NCBI GenBank assembly: GCA_002840685.1 | Contig: PHBU01000017.1 | Span: 62,001 to 126,000, forward strand | DNA length: 64,000 nt | Direction of reading: 5' to 3' | From: Chloroflexi bacterium HGW-Chloroflexi-6 | GTDB taxonomy: Bacteria > Chloroflexota > Anaerolineae > Anaerolineales > Villigracilaceae | In this document: positions 37,001 through 44,251 of the stretch, in pieces | Numbering within the stretch: position 1 is the first letter of the stretch | Layout: the number at the start of each line of letters is the position of its first letter | Translations under genes and position numbers: made by a program | The notes under the pieces: generated by a model | Told to the model about the DNA's origin: nothing | The model's input: the letters and a program-made list of their open reading frames with translations, nothing else | The model's database searches: none

Positions 37001-37998
37001 GGTACGATTACAACTTCAAGGGTGATGTGGTTGGCTTGAGCAAACAAAGCGGGCAATCCATTCACAACTACCAGTATGATCCCTACGGTAGTGTGTTGCC
37101 CGAAACCGGCAATTTCACCGACCCGCATAACCACTACACCTTGACTGGCAAGGAATACGACGAAAATACCGGCCTGGTCTACTTCGGCGCGCGCCACTAC
37201 GATCCCCAGTCCGCGCAGTGGATGACGCAGGATAGTTACAGGGGTACAACTCCTAACCCATTCTCCCTTCACCGATACAACTATCTTTATTCCAATCCGG
37301 TTAGTTACTATGATGCATATGGTCATGAGCCCCTTACTCTTGCAGCAGTTTGGCTAGTGGTCAAAGTGGTTTCAGCTGTAGTGGATTATGGTTGGACCAT
37401 ATGGGATGCCGGGGATTCTGCCCTAAAAATTGCTTTTTCAAACGATGAAGAAGAAAAAACTTTTGCTAAGCTCAATCTTTTACTATGCACAACAGAATTC
37501 GCCGAACCTGATGAGTTTTCGCCCATAAACCTACCTATCGATGATATTGCTCGTAAATCGTTTTTGAAATACTTGAAAGAAAAAGGCTTCAAAGAAGCTA
37601 TCGATATGGTCCGAAAAGAATATGGGGATGAAGTCGCAGATACAATTTTAGATGCGTCTAAAGGAAAAATAAAAAATGAAGCGAAAGAAGAGGTTGTTGA
37701 AACTGTAATTAAAAATGGGCTTTCAAAGCCCACTGTTACAGACTCGGCTCTCTCGAATCTTGTGAACGATCTATATAGGCCAGGAGCTAAAATAGGAAAC
37801 GGAAGTACCGCAGATGCAATCCGCCATGAATTAAAAACAGGCGAATTAGTTGGCGGAAAATCGCATATTCAAAAAGGTCAAGATTATATTAATGCCTTGC
37901 AAAATTGGTTGCAGAAGCATCCTAACGCTAGTCAATCAGATATAGATGCAGCGAAAGCAATACTTACAGATCTTCAAAATGCTTTAGGAGGTAACTAA
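31027..37998 (+). CDS. Secreted RHS/YD-repeat polymorphic toxin
   Basis: 2323 residues. A signal peptide (1-30, ending APAFALD) is followed by a low-complexity N-terminal region, an SH3-like segment (about 320-390, CSGTHIYEGPGENYPYHT), a DUF6531-type region near 510-600, and dozens of YD repeats (YDxxGNLxxxxDxxG) to about 2000. The RHS core ends in the conserved LTGKEYDENTGLVYFGARHYDP and PNPFSLHRYNYLYSNP. After DAYGHEP (about 2095) the sequence turns AT-rich and unrelated: a short hydrophobic stretch, then a C-terminal domain with NGSTADAIRHE and GGKSHIQKGQ. This resembles polymorphic toxin tips (type 28-like by memory, not verified). RHS proteins encapsulate such toxins for delivery. A likely immunity gene follows after 4 bases. 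Confidence 0.88.
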   Translation: MKTTHWIYRVLSIFMLFSMLLNTVAPAFALDLQSGRQETVKQPTFQPSYESLLSPDPLGLMLGSAPVEETSLADLSDPTNSFLLLDRPSTLQPFTSSPSNSLLSGQQNVNSYQIDSFERILSQAQEQSTRANSFSLIDWWNGLWTRPATKSETASLNTETSVISQAIDFAPQTSSDQIENEFKTVNSTDADQFAYGYDNPEGLAELKLVAQYPMKSITVTGINQYNNTAEYDIEFSADDSKIEYKIADWWWRFKWFCDFWDFCGIWGDYPPTSVSVWVRYIDNHLEAKNCSAPNIGEQQKLVVCELGYIGDDPGVPPNNWVVGDIVGLCSGTHIYEGPGENYPYHTIVPENDWKVKIIDGPENVDDETWWDTSRFEAGDPSGGTGWVMQSEAESCPGSDGEVVDRIKPVIVPIEIWPDGKGGLSVVVKITDNSGQILLASMSGGPGSLTAPLVARPEFGDDLYAGAFTNIPQGAILNFTITAVDPSNNKQTFNGSSQAKLGGQFGLSRCKNPCGNNTDASKGDPVTIGSLNFVQVLSAMQLAGPGGSGIDFTIVYNAQNSSSSNFGQGWSGPYQSSLTVRNNMLLRGVEIVYPDGQIVLFSGQTDGPFSPATLGNHDSLNKDGDSYVLTRSSGQQYVFNLDGLLTVLRDSNGNEIRLDYQNGKLIHLENDGGRWVNLSYDGDKVVALDGPEDKHVEFGYDGPILASFKDLRGQTWRFEYQSKNWGSLLDVNGQPYEAVDYWMSKIITPKGHPSVQNIYNEKGEVIEQWTGGREHLKFNRDEDSHNVTVRDAYDRPTKYSYDEQWRLERIDYPDGSHESFGYDERSNRIFMRDRNEGEWRYVYDERGNRLSEDGPLGFHREWEYHPDFNKPILAAEKVNASTNRTWMFEYDDQGNLVSICNPYDCSSITYNERGLPETITDFAENITTNTYDAEWDLATTSNGENETTIFDTDNAGRVISITSPMGKTFNFTFDAGDKLTDINGPLEYHVGFEFDENGNPATEVDANGGRTTYTFDTSDKLVTITNQNNIAIAAYEYGAMNEALVFVDGEGRRWNYDYDSNLYMIRMHGPLDVHITFKRDLMGNIILTTDAEGRTTRMAYDSLGRLTEVVENPQRSNSVRHLSSENITTKFDYNLVGDLLRVVDPEGNPSTYEFDLLSRITLMRDAKGQETRLEYNQIGNVIRQTNPRNFSTRFTYDHANRLKTVEDALGFTTTYDYDLNGRLRDVNNPLSVTTRFEYDDLGRQIAVIQNYKAGQTSNYETNVTTHYQYDLAGNLIGVLDPSGYQASYIYDPAFRLTDIYDFENGHTQNTYDNVNNILSVTDPNGHETTYQVDALDRVTGITNPEGHSVSFTYNKTGALTRIVDANGNSTTFTLDALDRVTSMVDAMDGQWNYRYDRVGNILEERDANGHTTLFTYDKIYRLLSTKDAEGNITHFEWDPNSNLTKLVDGNQNPTTFLYDAVDQLISTTNAENETTQYDYDALGYQTKLVEADNTVTRYEYDPLYRLTSVTENYKNGQSAYADTNVVTRYIYDASSNLVQFVNANKKITQFEYDGMGRILREVNPLGNAWTFDYDPAGNLIRRVDANGKQTDYAYYDDDQLQSARYWDNSSVEYKYDNNNNLSVMTDRLGTTFWDYDALDRVAKVTDSLTRTLKVDYDAVGNRTSLTYPDGNKVAYTYYANNRLKSMTSPGGTTNYTRDGVGNITLVQNPNFTQSSIAYDKANRTISLVNEQMVGASKTNSAFEYAYNKVGHVTSVKATYASQQITQGSARESKLEVTETYGYDGLHRLISAKRDGVNNQATEKSGWQMDYEYDAVGNRTKWQANDNPATQAPKDGFTAAYQYNAANQLVSASIVADKRADSVKTTYKYDQNGNRIEKLVAPQSGHKAGTVYEYDPENRLLKAQDFQVGGRDARIYRAITTLDYDGMGRRLVQTYDPKTGSGGAKQAEYTFDGLDPVSEYSMWNGQRDNFYRGAMGRISLMQSFPSGTAGQMYWYDYNFKGDVVGLSKQSGQSIHNYQYDPYGSVLPETGNFTDPHNHYTLTGKEYDENTGLVYFGARHYDPQSAQWMTQDSYRGTTPNPFSLHRYNYLYSNPVSYYDAYGHEPLTLAAVWLVVKVVSAVVDYGWTIWDAGDSALKIAFSNDEEEKTFAKLNLLLCTTEFAEPDEFSPINLPIDDIARKSFLKYLKEKGFKEAIDMVRKEYGDEVADTILDASKGKIKNEAKEEVVETVIKNGLSKPTVTDSALSNLVNDLYRPGAKIGNGSTADAIRHELKTGELVGGKSHIQKGQDYINALQNWLQKHPNASQSDIDAAKAILTDLQNALGGN

Positions 37999-38002
37999 AT
38001 AT

Positions 38003-38380
38003 ATGTTATCTTTTACTTACAATGAAATAGGTTTAAGTTTGGTTGAACATATCCCAGAATTTAAGAATATTTATGAAGAGCATGTTAACCAATACCAATG
38101 TGTTTTACAACACGTATTGTTTGGCGATTTGGTTCGATTTACACGAGATATTTGTAAAATTATGATGTCATCAAAAGGAGAATACGAAAGGGAACGTAAG
38201 GCCGAAATCGTTGATAGAATTTTAGATTTTATTGAACAAGCTCTTGAATCAAATGACGAGCGAGTAACTGAGCTTGTCCAGGTTTCTTTTTTAGAAAATT
38301 TACATCAGTTAGGGGAGTGTTACGATTATGTAGTGAAACGATTAGGCGCTCGGTCGAAGCAAATCATCAAATTATTGTAA
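38003..38380 (+). CDS. Probable immunity protein to the RHS toxin
   Basis: 125 residues, small, soluble and acidic-helical, with the motifs HVLFGDLVRFTRDI and VTELVQVSFLENLHQLG. The latter resembles a DUF7674-like family that I recall next to polymorphic toxins; this is memory, not a search. It begins 4 bases after the RHS stop and shares the AT-rich composition of the toxin tip, both typical of toxin-immunity pairs. No enzyme motif or signal peptide is present, so it should act in the cytoplasm by binding the toxin. Confidence 0.65.
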   Translation: MLSFTYNEIGLSLVEHIPEFKNIYEEHVNQYQCVLQHVLFGDLVRFTRDICKIMMSSKGEYERERKAEIVDRILDFIEQALESNDERVTELVQVSFLENLHQLGECYDYVVKRLGARSKQIIKLL

Positions 38381-38399
38381 TAGGCAATTTTTAGTTACA

Positions 38400-38486
38400 C
38401 GCTGATTTACGATACATCACCGCATTAACAAGTTTGGATAACTGCCCGAATTTGTAATGCGCTACACCGTGATATCGATTTTCATG
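38400..38486 (-). pseudogene. Relic of a winged-helix C terminus
   Basis: On the minus strand this stretch reads KIDITV-stop-RI and, after a frameshift, FGQLSKLVNAV. It mirrors KVNITVQRM and LGQLAELVKAV at the end of the neighbouring ATPase gene. The nucleotide similarity to 38510-38600 is clear, with one in-frame stop and at least one frameshift. It is the decayed 3' end of a paralogous winged-helix ATPase gene. Confidence 0.6.
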
Positions 38487-38488
38487 CA

Positions 38489-39865
38489 TTATTCTATTGC
38501 CCACCGATATCCCAGCCCCCTCACCGCTTTGACAAGCTCGGCCAGCTGGCCGAGCTTTTGTTTCATGCGCTGCACCGTGATATTAACTTTTACAGCATCA
38601 TTCCCGGTATAAGTTTCACCCCACACAGCCGCATGGATTTCCTCGCGGGTACAGACCTGCCCGGCATGCTCGTGTAAATATTGCAATAGTTTCAACTCGA
38701 TCGGGCTGAGTTTGGCAACAAATTCGCCAAAAGTCACGACCCCATCGCCAAAGCGCAGGGTTGGGGGCAAGGCCGGCGCGGGCACGCTTTTGCTGGCAAG
38801 AAACTCGCCAAACAGCGGCGAGAACAGGGTATCTTGATCATTCAAGATGCCCTTGCGTTTCAGGGTTTGCAAGGTCACACCGGCATTGTCATCCACAGTC
38901 TGCTCACTTTGGATATCGATACAAAGTGCCTTCTCTGCATCGGTCATGCCGTTCCACAATCCCTCAAAGAGAGACGCGGCATCTAGGCCCAAGGATTGGA
39001 TGATGACAATGGGATCAAAGGACAGGCCACGTATTTTGGCTTCCCAGGTGAAATGGGCCACGCGGCGGGTCAGATCGGGGTGACAGCCGCCTGTTTCTAG
39101 TATGAAATCCAGTTCAGGGTCAGTCAGGGTTCGCCCGTGGCGGGTGGCCAACGCCTGAACCATGGTTCGCGCTTCGGTAGGGGCAAGAAGCCCAAGCGCC
39201 AGTGTATCCGCCATCATATTGTAGAGCGGTGAGAGTTCACGCTCCGGGTCGATTTCCACCAGAGGCAAACGCGTGGACAAGATGAAACTAAGCGAGCGAT
39301 CATAGGTCAGCGCGCGCAGGAGCGCTCCGATCCCCTGGCGTACCAGCCAATCCGCTTCATCGAACAAGAAAACCATCACCAGTCCGGGGGCCAGACGGCG
39401 GACTTCATCCACATAGCCACCTATCCCGAATTCAGACAATTCTTGTAGACTCTTTTGCTCACGATAAGCTTCAAAAATAGCATCCAGATTATTCGTAGGC
39501 AGACCGAGCGCTTGAAATTTTTGGGTGATGATGCGATGCAGGTTGCGCAAAATGAGTCGCAAAACAAACAATGCGCTGTTCAATTCACGAGTTTTCAGGG
39601 CAGATAGGTCAGCATACACGAACAGATAATTTTCCAGCGGGCGACTGAGATAGGCACTAAATTCGATCAAAGGGCCATCGGGTGCCGCCAGCGCATTCAG
39701 AAGGGATGTTTTTCCGATCCGCCGCTCGCCGATAATGCTGCAATGTTGGGGTACGTTAGCGCCAATGGCTTGTGCCAGGCGGTGAAGTTCGTCACGACGC
39801 CCAAATAAAAAAGCCGGTTCACGCACCGGCCCCCTTTCTAGAAATGGATTACTGACAAAAGTCAT
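38489..39865 (-). CDS. P-loop ATPase with C-terminal OmpR/PhoB-type winged helix
   Basis: 458 residues. The N-terminal part begins NPFLERGPVREPAFLFGRRDE and has Walker A GERRIGKTSL near residue 46 and Walker B MVFLFDEADWL near 186, typical of novel-STAND-like ATPases. Residues ~365-458 form a winged helix of the response-regulator type (LSPIELKLLQYLHEHAGQ, CTREEIHAAVWG, VKVNITVQRMKQKL, GLGYRWAIE). It looks like an ATP-switched DNA-binding regulator. Its start overlaps the stop of the RelA/SpoT-ATPase fusion by 4 bases (ATGA), so the two are translationally coupled. A related ATPase domain sits at the C terminus of that partner. Confidence 0.82.
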   Translation of the reverse strand: MTFVSNPFLERGPVREPAFLFGRRDELHRLAQAIGANVPQHCSIIGERRIGKTSLLNALAAPDGPLIEFSAYLSRPLENYLFVYADLSALKTRELNSALFVLRLILRNLHRIITQKFQALGLPTNNLDAIFEAYREQKSLQELSEFGIGGYVDEVRRLAPGLVMVFLFDEADWLVRQGIGALLRALTYDRSLSFILSTRLPLVEIDPERELSPLYNMMADTLALGLLAPTEARTMVQALATRHGRTLTDPELDFILETGGCHPDLTRRVAHFTWEAKIRGLSFDPIVIIQSLGLDAASLFEGLWNGMTDAEKALCIDIQSEQTVDDNAGVTLQTLKRKGILNDQDTLFSPLFGEFLASKSVPAPALPPTLRFGDGVVTFGEFVAKLSPIELKLLQYLHEHAGQVCTREEIHAAVWGETYTGNDAVKVNITVQRMKQKLGQLAELVKAVRGLGYRWAIE

Positions 39866-42800
39866 GGTTTGTGCCTTTTACTGAGCAGGTAAGGGAGCGG
39901 CCAGTTGTTCAAAATCCAGCCGGTGAAGAGTGGCAAGCGGATACGGTATTCAAAAGAATTCCCTTGCGAGCGTTTTTCGAGTGTTTCCAGGTCGGTCAGT
40001 TCACGCAGAGCAGTCTCCAAGTCAAAATCATCATCGCAAAGGTCACTCAGCTTCTCTTGGATAATCCAATCTTCTCCACTGGTACGAGCAGCGATTGCAG
40101 CTAATGCCAGTTCGTGACAAGGAGAATCTGGATTCCATAAATGAGCGTAATTACCACGCGCAGATGCAGTACACATAGCCTTTTGAACTGTCTCGACCTG
40201 CTCAACACCAATTAATGTTTGTGATATCTTCCCAGCTTGGTTGAACAGACTGGCGCAGATCAGGTGAATATAATAAGGGTAACACTGAGTAAGCGATAAT
40301 ATCCTTTCGATTGCATTATCATCATAGTTTAGGAAAAACTGGGACGGCTCAACAATCAGGCGGCGCGCATCCAATTCACGCAACCCACCCAACGGCTTGG
40401 CAAGGAATACATTCGAAAAATCGGGAAAGAAATGGGCGGATTCAGTCAACAAACTGTGGCTTCCAATAATCAGGAATGTAACAGGGTATAACTGGGACCA
40501 AGAGCGCAACCTTATGAAAAAATTGAGGCTGAGTATGTTTTGCCGATAAGCATCAAATGCGGCTTCAAACTCATCCAGAATGAGCAAGATGCGCTTTTTT
40601 AGTTGTTTTTGAAGGTTTTCTAGATTCTGTTCGAAGTGAAAGTATGCATCTTCGAGTGGCATATCTGTGGTTATTGGTTCAAATTCTGCGCCGGTATCAC
40701 GCACACGTAGCTGAATGTGCTGGCTAATTTTTCGCAGCAGTTTTACATCACTATCCCGGCGCGCGGTAGAAACATCAAGAAATACAGGCAAATATTCGCG
40801 AGTAATAGCAGTATGATTTTTGATGTGCAGTCCGAGCGACGTTTTTCCGGCCCGACGCTGGGCGCAAAGCAAAATGGATGTCGGCTGGGAGGCGGGCATT
40901 AGATATTGGGTAATACTACGGATTTCTTGCTGTCTGCCAAAGAACATGGCGCGTTCAAAAATGGGGCGTCCGGGGCTATAAGGATTGGCCAAACCTTGAT
41001 TGAAAAAAACATTTGCAGGTTTGGATGTTGGTGGGTTGCGTGATAAATAGGCCAGCGTTTCTTCTGAAAGATTAATCGCATTTACTCCCAAAACAGCGCG
41101 CAGATCTTTGAGAATTGCTTCAGGCACAGCCGGGGTTGGCAATTCCAGGCTAAATTCAATCCAAGCGTGGCCATTGGAAGTGCTTGCACGAAATTCTCCC
41201 ATGTTATAAAAATGATTGGCGATCACTCCCGCGATGTCCCTTACTAGACCTGGGCGATCGTTACCTTGAATCTTTAAGTGCACCCACCCAGGCTGGGGCG
41301 TCTTTTGTTCCCATTTTACATGAATATGTTTCCTGGCACGCAGGGCAATAGCGCAGTTTATTTTGTGTACAGTAACCCGCTCATCATGTATACAACCGAT
41401 AATATCGTCCGGAAATACCGGCTTGCAACACCCAGAAAGTTTTATCCAAAAGGGATTATGGCCCACTTTTTCGTGCGCATCGGCAGCCAGGATAACTTTT
41501 GTATGTTGTGCCTGGCTGCCTGGCTCCCAAATTTCTGTATAGACCGCGTCGGCGTTTAAATGGCCGCGGCCAATTTCTTCAAATAACTTTTCCAAGCTGG
41601 TAGATTTTTTCTGGAGAAAGTCCGAAATCTTGATGCGTACTTCTTGAGATTGAAACTCTAAACCTCTTGCCTGTAAGCTTTGCTGAAAACGGGTTTCGCC
41701 AATGGAACGAGGGGTTTTTCGTAACCATTGTTTGATTTTATTGCGCGCGCTCTCGGTAAAAACAACATCCAACCACTCTTCACGCGGTGCGTTACTGGCT
41801 TTCGTAAAAATTTCAACCACTTCCCCATCGCATAAAGAATAACCGAATGCTACAGGCGCATGATTGACAATGGCATAATCAAATTTGTTTCCCAACTCAG
41901 TGTGAAGATGATAGGCAAAATCAAGCGGCGTTGAGCCTTTGGGAAGGTAAATCCGCTTTCCATGCGGCGTAAAAACACTGATTCGACTGGGAGAAGTTGT
42001 ATCGTCATTCGCACTTAAGCTTTCAAATAATGCTTCTATGCATCGTGATGTCCCATCCGTTTTTGGTAGACTTTCAAGAATTTCGGGATTGTTGAACCGC
42101 CATAATTTTAGTTCTGGCGCAAAGAGTAGGCCATGCTTACTGATTTCCAGTGTTGCAGGAGTAAATACATTAAAACCATATTGTGTTGCTTGCTGTTTTC
42201 CTATCCGAATAGCGGTATGCAGTGAAGCATAGCCGTTGGGCTTGGGCTGAGCCAAGAAATCTCTCCAGGAATGTTTGACAGGCGCTCCATACTCATGAAT
42301 AAATTGAATTGCTTGATAACAGGCCGCTATGTTAGGAGCAATAACGTTGAAGCGAAGTACTTGGTTAATATTTAGGCTTCTTCTTGTGATTGTCTCAAAG
42401 TCTGGGCCCCATTTTTTACCAACCTGCTTATATAAGCTATAGATATGTCGCCGATGTATCAGGATTTCAACTTGCAACCCGTTTTGATGGCAAGCATGGG
42501 TAATATCGTTTTCGATCGCTTGTATTTCGTGCAGGTGTTTTTCACATAGTTCATTTTGATAAGCTTGTAACTGTTCATACTCCTGAGGAGCGATTATGTT
42601 CAGGCAAACGTCATTTAGGTTACGTTTACAATCCCACATTCCCAACTGCGCTGCTAATGGCACATATTTGGATAAAAGTATTTGCGATCGATTGGTGCGC
42701 TTAATATTATCGTTAACCAAACGCAAACCCTGTGCCAGTTCCTCGCCCGAAGCTAACTTGATGAGCAAGGCTTGCAGTCGAATTGCTTGGGGAAATCTTT

Positions 42801-43176
42801 TGGGACTTGGGTCTTCGATACCCCAAAACAGATTCTTTTCTTGTTTCTTCCCTAAATAATGAACAAGCTCAACAATGCCGGCAATCTCGCCCCCAAATTC
42901 CTTTTCAATATCATTTACTTTCAGAGGTTGGTGGGTGTGGTCATCATCCAGACTATCGTGCAGCAAGGCGGCAATTGTCAAATCTGGATCATGTGCCCAA
43001 CATGCGATTTGGTAGGCAACCTTTAGCACATGCTCAAAAAAAGGTTGTTGACTGCTTCGTAAACTCCCGGCATGTACCTGGTGTGCCACCCGGTAAGCAG
43101 CTTGAACTTCCTCCGTTTTGTGAGAAGGAATTTGTTCTAAAATTTGATCAAGTTGCGCCTTAAGATCAATTGCCAT
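39862..43176 (-). CDS. RelA/SpoT-like protein fused to a P-loop ATPase
   Basis: 1104 residues. Order of domains: HD-type (about 1-195) with EH at 48-49 and HD at 73-74, but KLASGEELAQ at 140-149 where (p)ppGpp hydrolases have KLADRxHN; synthetase-like (about 235-345) with HRRHIYSLYK and PKPNGYASLHTAI (311-323) kept, but NINQVLRF where the catalytic Asp is expected, and no recognisable EVQIRT motif; TGS (398-458); a CC-type zinc-finger/RIS segment (CCKPVFPDDIIG, 583); ACT (632-695). It then joins a second protein type: GRPIFERAMFFGRQQE, Walker A CAQRRAGKTSL (771-781), Walker B ILLILDEFEA. RSH proteins normally end after ACT (about 700-740 residues). Alarmone chemistry may be lost, with the regulatory domains and ATPase retained. 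Confidence 0.85.
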   Translation of the reverse strand: MAIDLKAQLDQILEQIPSHKTEEVQAAYRVAHQVHAGSLRSSQQPFFEHVLKVAYQIACWAHDPDLTIAALLHDSLDDDHTHQPLKVNDIEKEFGGEIAGIVELVHYLGKKQEKNLFWGIEDPSPKRFPQAIRLQALLIKLASGEELAQGLRLVNDNIKRTNRSQILLSKYVPLAAQLGMWDCKRNLNDVCLNIIAPQEYEQLQAYQNELCEKHLHEIQAIENDITHACHQNGLQVEILIHRRHIYSLYKQVGKKWGPDFETITRRSLNINQVLRFNVIAPNIAACYQAIQFIHEYGAPVKHSWRDFLAQPKPNGYASLHTAIRIGKQQATQYGFNVFTPATLEISKHGLLFAPELKLWRFNNPEILESLPKTDGTSRCIEALFESLSANDDTTSPSRISVFTPHGKRIYLPKGSTPLDFAYHLHTELGNKFDYAIVNHAPVAFGYSLCDGEVVEIFTKASNAPREEWLDVVFTESARNKIKQWLRKTPRSIGETRFQQSLQARGLEFQSQEVRIKISDFLQKKSTSLEKLFEEIGRGHLNADAVYTEIWEPGSQAQHTKVILAADAHEKVGHNPFWIKLSGCCKPVFPDDIIGCIHDERVTVHKINCAIALRARKHIHVKWEQKTPQPGWVHLKIQGNDRPGLVRDIAGVIANHFYNMGEFRASTSNGHAWIEFSLELPTPAVPEAILKDLRAVLGVNAINLSEETLAYLSRNPPTSKPANVFFNQGLANPYSPGRPIFERAMFFGRQQEIRSITQYLMPASQPTSILLCAQRRAGKTSLGLHIKNHTAITREYLPVFLDVSTARRDSDVKLLRKISQHIQLRVRDTGAEFEPITTDMPLEDAYFHFEQNLENLQKQLKKRILLILDEFEAAFDAYRQNILSLNFFIRLRSWSQLYPVTFLIIGSHSLLTESAHFFPDFSNVFLAKPLGGLRELDARRLIVEPSQFFLNYDDNAIERILSLTQCYPYYIHLICASLFNQAGKISQTLIGVEQVETVQKAMCTASARGNYAHLWNPDSPCHELALAAIAARTSGEDWIIQEKLSDLCDDDFDLETALRELTDLETLEKRSQGNSFEYRIRLPLFTGWILNNWPLPYLLSKRHKP

Positions 43177-43198
43177 AAGATAATAACAGTATTTTGTA

Positions 43199-43204
43199 AT
43201 TATA
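43199..43204 (-). promoter_or_regulatory. -10 box of the RelA/SpoT-ATPase operon
   Basis: On the minus strand TATAAT lies 22 bases before the ATG, giving a short leader of about 16 bases. The -35 region is weak, so the call rests mainly on the perfect -10 and position. Confidence 0.4.
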
Positions 43205-43391
43205 GTCGATACCAGAGTGGATTACATGGGAAAATATTGTCTATTTCGCAGGTTTTGTATTATCGTAGCAACAATCAAAAGCCAAACTTACTGGTTCTCT
43301 CGGTCAGAGAGTGAGATATAATTCTCCTTGAACAAGGAAGGAGAATGGGTTGCAAACATCTCTCCTTGCCGAATAGCTCGCCCAAAAACAC

Positions 43392-43416
43392 CCCCGCTCA
43401 CTATGAGCGGGGTTTT
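43392..43416 (+). terminator. Hairpin terminator inside repeat copy 2
   Basis: Stem CCCCGCTC / GAGCGGGG with a 5-base loop followed by TTTT. Confidence 0.65.
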
Positions 43417-43487
43417 CCTTTGCTCACAAGAGCCCACGCTTCAAAGGTGTGCCTACATACATGCCCACCTTGGTGGCTCAAGAACCT

Positions 43488-43519
43488 GCCGTCCACTCTA
43501 ACTGAGTGGACGGCTTTTT
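43488..43519 (+). terminator. Hairpin terminator after repeat core 2
   Basis: Perfect 11-base stem GCCGTCCACTC / GAGTGGACGGC, 5-base loop, then TTTTT. It starts directly after the core TTGGTGGCTCAAGAA. Confidence 0.8.
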
Positions 43520-43549
43520 ATCTCTTTCGCAAAAGCAATAGTAGAATTC

Positions 43550-43567
43550 AAGCCAACCGGTTGGCTT
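43550..43567. promoter_or_regulatory. Perfect 18-base palindrome
   Basis: AAGCCAACCGGTTGGCTT reads the same on both strands. It lies 30 bases after the terminator of repeat copy 2 in a gene-free stretch. A protein-binding site is plausible; no regulator is identified. Confidence 0.35.
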
Positions 43568-43668
43568 AATGGCCACTGACAAGAATTGCTGCAAGCGCAA
43601 ATTGCGCACATTGGCTCGACACCGAAGGCGGAGGGGGAAAAGTAACCCCGATTTCCTTGACTGGAATA

Positions 43669-43712
43669 CCATTGCGTGGGCTGCCCAAAGAATTGGGCAG
43701 CCCACGCAATGG
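43669..43712 (-). terminator. Terminator of the nucleotidyltransferase operon
   Basis: A perfect 19-base stem with a six-base loop, 21 bases after the stop codon at 43733. Neither strand shows a strong T tract, so an mRNA-end stabilising hairpin is an alternative. Confidence 0.6.
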
Positions 43713-43732
43713 TTTCTGGTATTTGCAGGTTG

Positions 43733-44248
43733 TCAGGATTCCAGACGGCGATTTAGCTCTTGCAAATGCTCGAGAATGTTGGGGTTGAAATCATACTGGT
43801 TAGCAAGGGGCAAGGCTTCCCTGACCATGCGCTCAAATTCACCCAGGTTGATATAACCGGACTGCACCAGGAAAACAATATCTTCCAAATCAGTATCCGC
43901 CCCACGGTCCAGTTTGCTCAGGGCAATACTGTATGGGTCCGCAACATAGATTTCGAGATTACCAAACTGGCCGACATGAATAGTACGCTCTTCGCTTCCC
44001 TGCGGTAAGGGAACAAAACGTTCCAAAGGCACGGGTTCGATGAATATTTTTAATTCCCGCGCAATTTTCAGAATGGATTGGTGCAGCGGATTGGGGTCGA
44101 TATCATCGCCCCAAAAATCAATGTCGATCGTCAGGCGCGGATTGCCGAGCAATGCCAGGGCACTCCCACCTACCAGTGTTAGTTTTGACCCGGGTGGAAC
44201 ACGCGCACCCAGGTTTAGCAAGATGAATCGAATTTCGGCATTATCCAT
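43733..44248 (-). CDS. DUF6036-like nucleotidyltransferase (AbiEii-type fold)
   Basis: 171 residues with GGSALALLGNPRLTIDIDFW, the Gly-Gly-Ser and Asp-x-Asp pattern of minimal nucleotidyltransferases of the DUF6036/AbiEii group. A helical C-terminal part follows (SIALSKLDRGADTDLEDI, a segment also common in that group). Such enzymes transfer nucleotides to RNA or protein targets and often act as toxins. It starts 3 bases after the partner gene on the same strand, giving a two-gene operon. The target is unknown. Confidence 0.75.
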   Translation of the reverse strand: MDNAEIRFILLNLGARVPPGSKLTLVGGSALALLGNPRLTIDIDFWGDDIDPNPLHQSILKIARELKIFIEPVPLERFVPLPQGSEERTIHVGQFGNLEIYVADPYSIALSKLDRGADTDLEDIVFLVQSGYINLGEFERMVREALPLANQYDFNPNILEHLQELNRRLES

Positions 44249-44251
44249 ACT

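Larger units (their letters stand above)
43345..43520 (+). repeat. Repeat family, copy 2
   Basis: Starts near GGGTTGCAAAC, then CGCTTCAAAGGTGTGCCT (from 43437) and the core TTGGTGGCTCAAGAA (43470-43484). Its first part contains an extra hairpin (43392-43416). Unlike the other copies the hairpin after the core has an unrelated sequence (43488-43519), so the terminator was replaced while the core was kept. It separates the RelA/SpoT operon from the nucleotidyltransferase interval. Confidence 0.75.

Noticed and set aside
39862..43176. Annotation as the housekeeping relA/spoT gene
   Set aside because: Key catalytic motifs are changed (KLAS for KLAD, no EVQIRT) and an ATPase of about 370 residues is fused at the C terminus, so a standard gene symbol would mislead.
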